From Azolla caroliniana (lineage: Eukaryota > Polypodiophyta): 64,000 bases of DNA. The DNA lies in assembly GCA_043228905.1 (NCBI GenBank), contig JBHGNT010000020.1:9486001-9550000 (forward strand), read 5' to 3'. Shown piece after piece: positions 30,841 through 40,690 of this stretch; positions within the stretch are counted from its first letter, which is position 1, and each line of letters starts with the position of its first letter. The notes below the pieces were generated by a model, which made no database searches, was not told where the DNA came from, and saw only the letters and a program-made list of their open reading frames with translations. Made by a program: the position numbers and the translations under genes.

Positions 30841-32074
30841 GAGTTGAAACTCAACACTCCAGGTTGATGTAGGACTCTCCGTGGTTTTAATCCATTGAAA
30901 GCCCCTTCTTGAAGGGCATCCTTGGAATTTAAATTCACAAAGGGTTTACATGAAATTTTCCACAAAGGGAGGGAGTAAGGAGGAGAAGAGAGGAAGAGGC
31001 TAGGCCCAAAAGACTATATACACATACACGTCAATACATAACAACATAACTTCACATTTCAATCACATATACATAAACATTCATACAAATATAATGCACA
31101 TGCATGCAAATATAAACATATATACATACTTACAAGTTACACATGTAACTATATACATACATCTTTCTTTTAGTAACACTTTTATTACTAGTGGGAAGCC
31201 TCAAAGTGAGGTGAAAACCCATAAAGAATAAAGAGAAATATACAAGTGTCGATTAGACACTAAAGAGTTTAGAAGCACTCAAAGTAAAGATTGCAAATTT
31301 GTAGTGTGATGTCTCTAAGTTGCAGACAATCAAATAGAGATTGTCTGAGTAGTTGCTTAAAGAAGCTAACTTCATGCCTTTGGTTTTGATCAAAGACCTT
31401 ATTATTGCGGACCATATACATACACATATGCACATTTCCACGTATTGATATTTATGTATATATATACATAAATATGTGCATATTTGTATGTTCATACACA
31501 CACACACACACACTCAAGTACACACATGCATTGTATTTTGCATGCATGGGTTGAACATTATATACATAGCCATATTTATGCACACATACAAGACAACCAT
31601 ATAAATACTCTTATATGCCTAGGCACTCGTGAACTCACACATTTACTTAAGCACTCATATACACACTTGATTATACTATTAAAACTCTTATCAACAACAT
31701 TCAAAGGAAGCTTAAAGCTAGTACAACTGATAAATTTGAGGCTCTTGATCATCAATTGGAGCCAATCCCATGTTCCATTGTTTAGGTTTTCCATGTGGTT
31801 CTACGCACATTTCACACTCATGTGCATAACTCCACAACAACGAAGTATAATAAGATGTGATTGCATGTGTTTGTTGCCATATGTTAGGTTTACCTAAATG
31901 CCATTATATTTGAATTTGAAATTATTCACTTGGATGTGAGGGCCTCTACTAGGCATATGGTTCAATGGCCATCATAAGCAAATCATCAACGATCGTCTCA
32001 AATTGTGCATTCACATTCCATTCCTTTACTAGTTTGCATGCCCAACTAGAAGAGGTAAGGATTAGCAAACCAGG
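30841..32074. other. Featureless AT-rich DNA with CA repeats
   Basis: No gene recognised. Holds runs rich in ACATA/CATAC (about 31020-31170), a short CA repeat (31495-31512) and scattered decayed sequence. Open frames here are short and unremarkable. Confidence 0.5.
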
Positions 32075-32286
32075 CTTTTAGAAACATTAAATTTCCTCTT
32101 AGAGAGGTAAAGTTATTATACAAAGCTATTGAAGAATCATCTTCCTAGACTTGGGCACCCCTATGAACAATGGCACGATGCTTTTAGAAACATTAGATTT
32201 CCTCTTAGAGAGGTAATGTTATTATACAAAGTTATTGAAGAGTCATCTTCCTAGACTTGGGCACCCCTATGAACAATGACACGAAT
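32075..32286 (+). repeat. 106-bp tandem duplication
   Basis: Two head-to-tail copies, 32075-32180 and 32181-32286, differ at only a few positions (e.g. CATTAAATT against CATTAGATT). Period 106 bp. It precedes the unrecognised coding remnant. Confidence 0.85.
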
Positions 32287-32354
32287 CTACATTGCATCTT
32301 ATCCAAAAATGTCAAGTTCACACTTGAGGAATTGTCAAAGCTTGACCCCAAGAC

Positions 32355-33104
32355 TTGGCACAATGTCCCCCTCCAACTCGATGGTGGACTCTCCCACAAT
32401 TGGTCGAGGTCCCTGAGCACCTATATGACAAATGTAGCGCAATCGAGGATACAATCTCAACTGACAATATAATTCATATGACAAGGAAGTTCGTGAAATG
32501 GGCACACGACCCTCAACTCGTGAATTTGGCTCACGATTTTCATGCCCGTCTACATGAGTGGCGTGGGCATCGTAAGCCTCTAGTGAGTATTGCCCGGTTC
32601 CTCACACACTATCTTTGCACAAAGTTCCAAATTGGCCCACCAACCCACCATACACTCGTTGCCCAGAGCAATACAACATCACCCGAGTACCCCCCCCCCC
32701 CTCGAAGTCAACGCTGACGAGACCTGTACGTTTGCACATTCCGAAATGTGACCACGTTCACCAAGGACAACGGAGCACCTCCATTGGTACCCGAGGAAAG
32801 GCGGGACACAAACTATAATTTGCCAGTTGACATCGAGTGCCTACAACAAGTAAACATCCTCATCAACTCGTGCACGAAGTGGTTCGAGTGGCTCTTTGTT
32901 AGTCTTTTAAATACGTGGAAAGTGACGCATCTAGTTAGGAGAACACACATTGGTAGAGCAAAGTTGATAGTAATTGTTGTCGATGAGCATGTCATACTTA
33001 GTAGATGTCATGGATTGGAAGTCGGCCGCAATGATGTACGAAAGCATTGCATAGAGATAGACGTAGGGTCCCATGACCATGTGGGTGGACTAGCAGCCAT
33101 GTAG
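32355..33104 (+). pseudogene. Unrecognised coding remnant
   Basis: One frame stays open for about 120 codons (32355-32717), has one TGA right after a poly-C run (about 32692-32702), then stays open again to 33104 in the same frame. Together that is about 250 codons with one stop. The first half contains KFVKWAHDPQLVNLAHDF and ARFLTHYLCTKFQIGPP; the second half contains TFTKDNGAPPLVPEERRD and DIECLQQVNILINS. I recognise no family. It may be a transposon-derived or decayed host gene, and the homopolymer could hide a frameshift. Confidence 0.3.
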
Positions 33105-33439
33105 AAACCAACCAAAATGGTGTGAGTGTGTAGTATATTTTATGGGGATTTATGTATACGTATGTATACATAATTATATTTGTAAAGCAACGTAGGGGAC
33201 AAGAAAAGACACATAATACATATAACTTGGTCAAACCCCTTCCTTGCTTTTGAGCTTTAGTTTGCCCTTTTCTTTTGCTTTTGGCGTTTCTAGGGTTCCG
33301 TCAGTCCTTTTTGTAGAAGCAGACGGAGAAGCACGGCGACGTGTGATTGGCCCGTATCGATCCTCGACGTCGTCCAGCTGCTGCCGGCGTTTTAAGGGTT
33401 CCGTCAGGACGACGGACTTCTTCCATTTTGTAGTAGCGT

Positions 33440-33860
33440 AGTAGTAGTGGTGGTGGTGGTGGTGATAATAGGAGGAGGAGGAGGAGAATAAGAACGCGAA
33501 CACCAGACGCAGAAGCAACAGCAAGTGCAGAATCAGAATTCGGAAGAAGAAGAAGAAGAAGAAGAAAAGGTAGGTAGTTGTAGAGTAGTAGTAGTGGTGG
33601 CGGTGGTGGTGGTGATAATAGGAGTAGTAGGAGGAGGAGGAGAATAAGAACGCGAACAGCAGCCTGCTCCTTCTTGCTTGTTGGTGTTTGGTTGTTCTAG
33701 GGTTGTTCTAGGGTTCTAAGGTCGAAGAAGAAGAGGAGAATTAGGAAGCAGAAGCAGAAAAAGAGGTAGGTGTAAGCCGAAGTAGAAGTAGAAGTAGAAG
33801 TAGAAGCTGAAGGAGAAGGAGAAGGAGAAGGAGAAGACGCAGGAGGAGGAGGAGACAGTA
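33440..33860 (+). repeat. Purine-rich repeats upstream of the DOF-like gene
   Basis: Probable 5' UTR of the next gene, made of GTA, GGT, GGA, GAA and GTAGAA repeats. A block of about 75 bp (33440-33513: GTAGTAGTGGTGG to AACGCGAACACCAG) is repeated at 33584-33662. GTAGAA repeats lie at about 33780-33808 and GGAGAA repeats at 33808-33836, just before the ATG. Expansion of these tracts could alter translation; that is inference. Confidence 0.7.
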
Positions 33861-33863
33861 GCA

Positions 33864-34996
33864 ATGGGATCAGAAATGGTGAGAAGAGAAGAAGTATCAT
33901 CTCCTGAGAGTGCGATCAAGAAGCGATCATCACGTCGTCCCAAAAAGATGCCCGCTGATGTGACGCCAGAGGAGGCATATTATCGAACTCTCACGCCTGT
34001 TTGCAACAAGTGCGGACAATACAACACAGAATTCCGCTACTTCAACAACCGCTATCGAACTCCCGGCAGCCGCGTGTCGAACTTCGATCAGCCGCGTTAC
34101 AGGTGCATCTCTCCCTGCAACTTTGAGTTCACATACAGAAGCGACGGGCAGAGCATCAGCAAGAAGAAGTCGAAGAGGAAGAAGACATGCAATACTGTCG
34201 AGTCCGAGTCCACAGCTCATGGGGCCAACAACATCAGCAGCATTATCGGCTTGCCTAGTGATCATCATCAAGAATTGGAGGCTTCTTTTAGCCCTTGGAC
34301 CAAATTTATGACAGGTGTGCACTTCTCTTCTCTTCTTATATAAAGCTTGGAAGCCAGTTAGTTATGTACGTAAACAATTTTGATGCTAATTAGGGGTATA
34401 TGACAGATGATGATAATTGTACAGGAGCGCCGGATGATCCAATAACGCTACTGTGGGACTGCCAAGTCACAGTGCCTGAAACAGGAGCCTACATCTACCC
34501 TACAATGTCAACCACCTGTGCTCCTACAATTTTCAACAGCAACAGTATCGCAGGGATGCCTGATGATTTGATTATGCTCCCAGATGATCCGATTATGCTA
34601 CCAGATGATCCAATTATGCTGGAAACAGGAGCCTACGTCGACCCTGTAACAATGTCAACCACCTGTGCTCCCACTAGTGCTCCTCCTCCAATGTTCGAAA
34701 CAGACACTAACATAGCATCGTCTTGGCCTCCAACTGCCAGTGATGAAGCCATCTTGCAATACCTAGCCCATGAGCTGCTTTGGGACGATGATATGCTTCC
34801 AGAACTACAGGAACAACCATTGTCAACTGATGTACAGCCACTTGACAGTGCTCAAGTGGCACCCTTATCTACATCTAATCTTGTGGATCATCATCATCAT
34901 AGTGATTTGATGATGATGATGGGGAACCAGCATAGCCGCGACAATGTGCCACCGGCCCTGAGAGATTATTTTGCAATGCTGCAACATATTCTCTAG
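33864..34996 (+). CDS. Divergent DOF-like zinc-finger protein, two exons
   Basis: Exon 1 is 33864-34314 and exon 2 is 34425-34996, with a 110-bp intron (donor ACAG/GTGTGC, acceptor TTGTACAG/GA), giving 340 residues. Residues 47-90 resemble a DOF finger: CNKC, then NTEFRYFNN, then QPRYRC and a last Cys. DOF proteins have CX2C-X21-CX2C followed by RYWTKGG; here it is CX2C-X30-CX3C (C47, C50, C81, C85) with about nine extra residues and no RYWTKGG. Lys/Arg runs flank it (residues 19-28, 100-107), a likely nuclear signal. The C-terminal half holds three PDDxIML repeats (196-216), two ETGAY...MSTTCAPT copies, an acidic stretch (DEAILQYLAHELLWDDDMLPEL, 257-278) and an HHHH run. Probably a nuclear DNA-binding protein. 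Family assignment is moderate because the finger is atypical. Confidence 0.65.
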
Positions 34997-36947
34997 CTAT
35001 ACAATATTCAATCCCTGCAGCATGAGCTGCTGGTTCTTCATGCTGACTACTAATTCATAACTGTTTCAGTTAAAGCTTGATTAGTAATCAGTTCGTAATT
35101 AGTGTATGCACGGAAACACCATCCTCTCCTCTAGTTCCTGCATCACCATTTTTTTTCCGATGCTAGTTAATTGTTTCAACAAACATATATATAAATGACA
35201 ATTAACGCCCGTGCCGCCGTGCGTACTGTCTATGTATATATTGAATGAAACGTGTGTGTGTGAAAGAGAAAACCTATAACACCACGACTTTTATTAACGT
35301 GTCTACACGCCAGCGGGATCTAAATCCATCTCTTCTTGATATTATTGACGTCTCTTCTTTCATTGTAGGGGCCAACGAAATATTCATATTCTTTCATTGC
35401 AACTGATTATTAATAGTAGCCGGGTATACCATCATTCTCTTGGTTTGATGCAGTAATCTGGTGGTATGGCTGTGATAGTTATCTTCTTACGGATCAGAAT
35501 TAAACGGCACGACGATTGATGACAAGGTTAAGCCAGCTGAATAGTGGTGACCGACATGTGTAATAAATTAACAGTTGATTGCGATAGTAATGTTTATACA
35601 TCCTATTGCGGAATGTTACCAAAGAAGAAGCTCTTTATTAGCTACTCACAGCATCCTTTTTTCTCCAGAGGAATATTTAGACTATACTATAGTTTTAGGC
35701 GCACATTCTTTAGTAATACATGTGTTGCTTATTGAAAACAGGCATGCAGGGATCCATATTCTGATAATCAAAACCCCTATATATCTGCAAAAGGAACGAC
35801 AATCAAGACGAATGAAAATTATAAGAGATCAAAGGGCAATGTGCACCCTGGAGCATCTACATACTTACACATCCGTATTATCATATAACTAGCGTCTTAT
35901 CTTTTTTGACTGGTTTATTAAGTAATACAGATCGATATCCGCATGTAATTTCGGCTTAAGCTTCTGATCATTTGATACTATACCGTCCTAGGGAAGAGAC
36001 AATAATTTCACACACAATAGGAACGGGTGAGGAAATGAAGAGAACAGATGGAATTTGAAAAATGTACGTGAAGTTGAAGAACGTAATTTGGAATGAAGCA
36101 AGAAGGCTGGACCTCCTGTGTGTATACCGGTAGTGCGGTAATCCATATCTGATCAATACAGTGAGATATTTCATAGCGTGAGGGAAAAATAAAACAAGAC
36201 GGTAAGGAGAAGACTCGATTTAACTTATTGCAGCATATACATTATAGACCGAGAATAAAGATTCAACTCACAGAAATTTATACCTAGTAAGAAAGAGCAA
36301 GTGGTTTATTATACATTCGCAAGCAAGCAATAGCTTGTGGACCAGATGGATATTATATGCTACTGTACGAGCATGATGTCCGGAATCGAAGAAGCCATTA
36401 CATCGCATTTTCTTGTACATTACATGTAGGTTATGGTAAAACGTGCTTGCTTGATCTGCAGACTCACGACTCGCCTCTTCCTTATCTTCGACTTAGGGTT
36501 AGCTCATTGCGAAGATGTAGGTAGGGGATGAATTTATCTTTGAAATATTACAAGAGATTAAGAGAACTAACTCCAGAAACGTTTCCCTCTGTGAATGCCA
36601 AGGCTTCCTATTCATCTAGATCATTTGCTTCTTCTTCCTCTGTCATATTCATATTTGGCCATACACCAAGGAATCTATTAGAAATAAGTAAGCAAGAAAC
36701 GAAGCTCAAAGCAAGGTCAATGGTAAGTAGAGCAGATTCAATGAAGAAGGAAGCTCCTTCGTTAACATGAATGAATTATACTGAAAACAGTTGCAAAACG
36801 CTACACAACGTTAGTTCTTTTAGCAAATACAGGATGAAAGCTTGACATAAAACTAGGGAATGAAATTACAATAGAAAGTCGGACTGTCAAGGTTAGGAGT
36901 TAAGAGTAAGAGATAGAGGAAGAAGACGACGACGAAGAAAAAGCAAA
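34997..36947. other. Intergenic DNA downstream of the DOF-like gene
   Basis: The first 200-250 bases are the likely 3' UTR (possible poly-A signal near 35190). Beyond that I see no gene, repeat family or RNA. Base composition is ordinary plant intergenic DNA with short open frames only. Confidence 0.5.
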
Positions 36948-37088
36948 GAAGAAGATGTTTCCTTCTCATTCCAGAATAATCTCATGCTTCTTTGGAGAAG
37001 AAGTTTCCTTCTTATTCCAGAATAATCTGATTTTTCTCTGGAGAAGAAGTCTCCATCTCATTTCAAAATAATCTCATGCTTCTCTGGA
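36948..37088 (+). repeat. Minisatellite, about 47-bp unit, three copies
   Basis: Three tandem units start GAAGAAG(A/T) at 36948, 36996 and 37042 and contain CCAGAATAATCTCATGCTTC or close variants ending in TGGA. Confidence 0.75.
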
Positions 37089-37160
37089 GCGTTCAAGAAG
37101 AAGATGAAGTGGAAATAGTATCCGGTCGTAGTTGTAGACCTGCCACATTCTCCATGCGTG

Positions 37161-37550
37161 GCGTAAGGAATGTGTGTCTGCCATAGCCAAAGCTGCTCAC
37201 GTCTCCAATCTACAGTGCACTATCCAAGTTTCAATATAACTCGACGATGCCTCCAACGATGATGATACACGAACGATGGAATGAAGAAGCGTAAGAAATG
37301 TGTGTCCGCCATAGCCAAAACTGCTTGTGTCTGCAATCTGCAGTGCACTATTTAAGTTTCAATATAACTACATCATGCATCCAACGATGGCGATGGTGAA
37401 GATGCAACGATGGAATGAAGAAGCGTAAGGAATGTGTGTCCGCCATAGCCAAAAGTTGCTCGCGTCTGCAATCTGCAGTGCACCATCCATGTTTCATTAT
37501 AACTTGATGATAATGATGATATAACGAACGAACATATGACGTCAAAAATG
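37161..37550 (+). repeat. Minisatellite, about 130-bp unit, three copies
   Basis: Units start GCGTAAG(G/A)AATGTGTGT at 37161, 37289 and 37423. Each contains CCGCCATAGCCAAA, TGCAATCTGCAGTGCAC and a GTTTCAATATAAC-like end. Periods are 128 and 134 bp. Confidence 0.8.
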
Positions 37551-39156
37551 AATGTAATAATAAAATGTATTAAAAAAGGCGTTAATAATTTTGAAATCCA
37601 TCCGAACATGCTGTCCGTTTCATACCAGAAGCAAGAGCTCCAACGAACTAAGAAGGAAAGCACACATTCCCCCGGACGTCAGTGTGCGTGCATGTGTCCA
37701 CTTGGAAATAGCAAACTCGATCGATGAATATCCGTTCAGGGTTAAAACACATGCGTTCAATTGACAAGGTCCAATGTTTCAATAGTTTCATTCCCTGTTT
37801 CTCCTCTGCTGAATTTGGGAGTCATGCAACTGTACACCCAATGTGGGAATCATGCAACGGTACGCCCAATGTGGGAATCACGCAAAGTTCACATGCACCC
37901 TCCTGTTTTTCATGAGAGAGAGAGAGAGAGCATGGATGAGGGAACATCTCTTGGGGTGGAGCAAGATTCTAGAGTTCATAGACATGGGAAGGATGACAAA
38001 GTACATACTCGTATAATAACAAGTATCGTTGAAGATCAAGAGTGGCATCAATATTAGTTGCAACATAAGATCAAAGGGGAGGGTGTTGCCATGAAAAGGG
38101 ACACAATAAGTACTAACGATAATGCATTAACAAAAGTTAACTTGAGAATGGAGGATGGCATAAAGAAATCATTGGCAAATACATGATACATTTAGCAAGA
38201 CCCGTGATCCATTTCAATGGATATTCAACATATGATGCAAGTTAGTAATCCCATCATTATTCATGTGTAGCTATGATTATTCATGATTTGTTTTGGTCAC
38301 AGATGGTATATAATGATCCATGGATACAACTTTCTTTTAGGTAATGGAAGTCAAGTACTTTGATATTTTGATATGGTTGGCATGAACTCATAGAATTGTC
38401 TTCTATATATCGAAGGCTATCAATGGGTCGTGTAGGTTTGTTGATATGTGATTTAGTGTCTTGATGCATCACAATCTACTTCACGATTCCCATTCATGGA
38501 TTTTTCTAAGCAATGTATTTGGGACAAGTTGACATAAGCATCTTTGAAGTTGGATATATGGAAATGGTTGCAAAAAGATAAGCTTGGATTTCCATTTCAA
38601 TCCATGCAATATGAGGAAACTTGAAGTAGATTGGAGCAAATGTATGCAATGTATCATATGTCCTGTTGAGAATTGTTAGTTGGTCAGGGTAAGAGTCAGA
38701 CAAGTGTGCAAGCGTCGAAGTCGACAATTTTCGGATGAACACAGAGTTGGGTCGGATCGATGAGTCAGCACTTTTGCCGACTAAATAAAAATATATAGAT
38801 ACTAGAGTTAGTTAGAAGAGTTTTGGTTAGTTCTTGTCGCAAAGTGTAATTTTGGATGAGTCTGTCTCTCGGGTTACATATAAAAAGGAACCAAGAGCAT
38901 TGCAACACTATCGTTTTGATTTCAGTTTAATATAGTTATTAGTTAGTAAAATCTGTGATGTGTATTCTATGAGTAATATTGTTCTGTTCAACTCGGTTAC
39001 AAGGGTTGTTAAGTATATTAGGCTAAATTTGTCGATCACAATATACTTTATCTTAAATCAACAAGAGAGTGTTCCATTCGCACTTCCTCAGTTTCTTGAT
39101 AGAACGTTCGACATTGTTGTGTTGTCGGTCACAATAGTCGATTGTCGACCGAACAA
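37551..39156. other. Intergenic DNA, possible LTR remnant
   Basis: No gene recognised. A stretch from 38664 begins TGTTGAGAATTG and has a TATA-like CATATAAAAAGG near 38874, as a copia LTR would, but I find no partner, PBS or polypurine tract, so I do not call it an element. A GA repeat lies at about 37915-37930. Confidence 0.4.
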
Positions 39157-39511
39157 CAAGAATCAAACTCAACTTCCCGTGTGTGGGAACACACACTAGG
39201 TTACTCAAGTGTGTGACCACCCCACCTCCTTGTATAGTAACTAGTGTGTCATAGAAGTTAGTATCCTATGACACATATTCCTTAAGTAGTTAAGACTCGA
39301 CCTCTTTCCCAAGAGGCGCCTCTTGTGAGAGAATCTAGAGGGAAGGTGACTACATAAGTACCTTCTCCTTCACTTTGTAAGGTTGGTTGTTCTTGCCTCC
39401 TTGTAATATAGTTTTCTGTTTCTTTTTCTTGTAACTCTCTCTCTCTCTCTCTCCACACACACACACACATATAGTTCTTCCACTACACATAATCATGCTC
39501 AATTCTTTACA
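39157..39511 (+). repeat. 5' LTR of copia F
   Basis: Ends AATTCTTTACA next to the PBS, like the C-family LTRs. The start is blurred (AAGAATCAAACTC instead of TGTTGAGAATC). Contains the family hairpin (TGTGTCATAG arms, about 39246-39276) and TC and CA microsatellites near 39436-39468. Confidence 0.75.
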
Positions 39512-39739
39512 TGATATCAGAGCGCATGGTTGCTTGATCGAAGCCCATCGCCTCTACGTGTGTTGTGCCCAATCCTGCTTTCGGAAAGAACCGGTTGATC
39601 ATTGTAGCAGCAATCTACACAATTCACCTCAAAGAGAAGAAGAAGAAGAAGCTTGACATGAGAAAGCAACCCCTAAGAACATAACTTCTATTACCGATAA
39701 GACATTTCGAACGCGCGAGGTAGAGCGTCCGGAAGAAGG

Positions 39740-40040
39740 GGGAGCAATCAAGCAGGCCGGACCCAATTGACAAAACAATTCCGCCCAATGTGGATACTGT
39801 GGAAAATTCGGCCACTATGAGGCAGAGTGTTGAAAAAAGAAGTGTGAGTCGGCCTCCACAAGCCGACAACTCACAAACTATGCCTCCAACTCTGACTACG
39901 ACAATCGTGACGGAATGTTTGTGATGAGGCATAGAGAGAACTCGATGACAGCCTCCAAACCAGAAGATGTATGGTTTCTCGACTCGGGTGCATCCAACCA
40001 CATGACATCCCACGAGGATTGGTTCAAGGAGCTACAAAAG
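39740..40040 (+). pseudogene. Copia F gag-protease, left copy
   Basis: Encodes a zinc knuckle (CGYCGKFGHYEAEC, with a stop just after), SASTSRQLTNYA and the protease start (VWFLDSGASNHMTSHEDWFKELQK, catalytic DSG). It stops abruptly at the truncated edge of copia C's LTR. The same stretch recurs at 49394-49712 with about 10 substitutions and an 18-bp indel. Confidence 0.8.
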
Positions 40041-40084
40041 AGATGGATTCTTGTGAAGCGGAAGAGATGTGAGTTATGTGTGTG

Positions 40085-40130
<46 letters not shown>

Positions 40131-40424
40131 CACAAAGAATACGCAAGGTAGAAGTATGTTAACAAAGGAGAAAGACTCAACATTATACAAGGTGGGAGGA
40201 GGGTGCTTTATGTAGTCACCCTCTCTCTTCATTAACTACAAGACTCATGGAGCATGGGGAATGTGAAAGCTCATAAGTTATGTGTCATAGAATATGATTC
40301 TATGACTCATACTAAATGCTAGAATACAAAGTGGTGACATAATGGTGACTCTTGACCGTTGAGGTGTCTCTTCTCTCTCAAGGTGAGTTCACACACTAGA
40401 CTAATTTGAGCTTGATTCTCAACA
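40041..40424 (-). repeat. 3' LTR of copia C
   Basis: Minus strand, TGTTGAGAATC at 40424. The end nearest 40041 lacks the last 14 bases found in the 5' LTR (48996-49009). The join to copia F has a 3-base microhomology (AAG), consistent with a recombination or repair event. Contains a long GA microsatellite and the family hairpin (40279-40311). Confidence 0.88.
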
Positions 40425-40690
40425 TGCCCCCTCAAGCTCAAGTCGGGTCGGTTTCAGACGGTATCCGAAATCCGCTTTGACTCGCGTTCCGAAGTCCGCG
40501 TCGACTCGCGTCGACTCGGAGTTGCGGAATCCGTGCTCCAGCTTGCGTTGTGCGTAGTTGTGAAGTCTGTGCTTTGGCTTGCGTCTTTCTTCAGAACTTT
40601 GCGCGGTAGATCAGCTCTTCACAGCTTCGTTGCATGGTTGCGTAATCCACGCGTTCTTGCGTAGTGTGCGCGGCTTGCGGAATTCACGCG

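Noticed and set aside
38664-39046. Possible additional copia LTR starting TGTTGAGAATTG with a TATA-like box
   Set aside because: No clear CA end, primer-binding site, polypurine tract or second copy; only noted in the intergenic entry.
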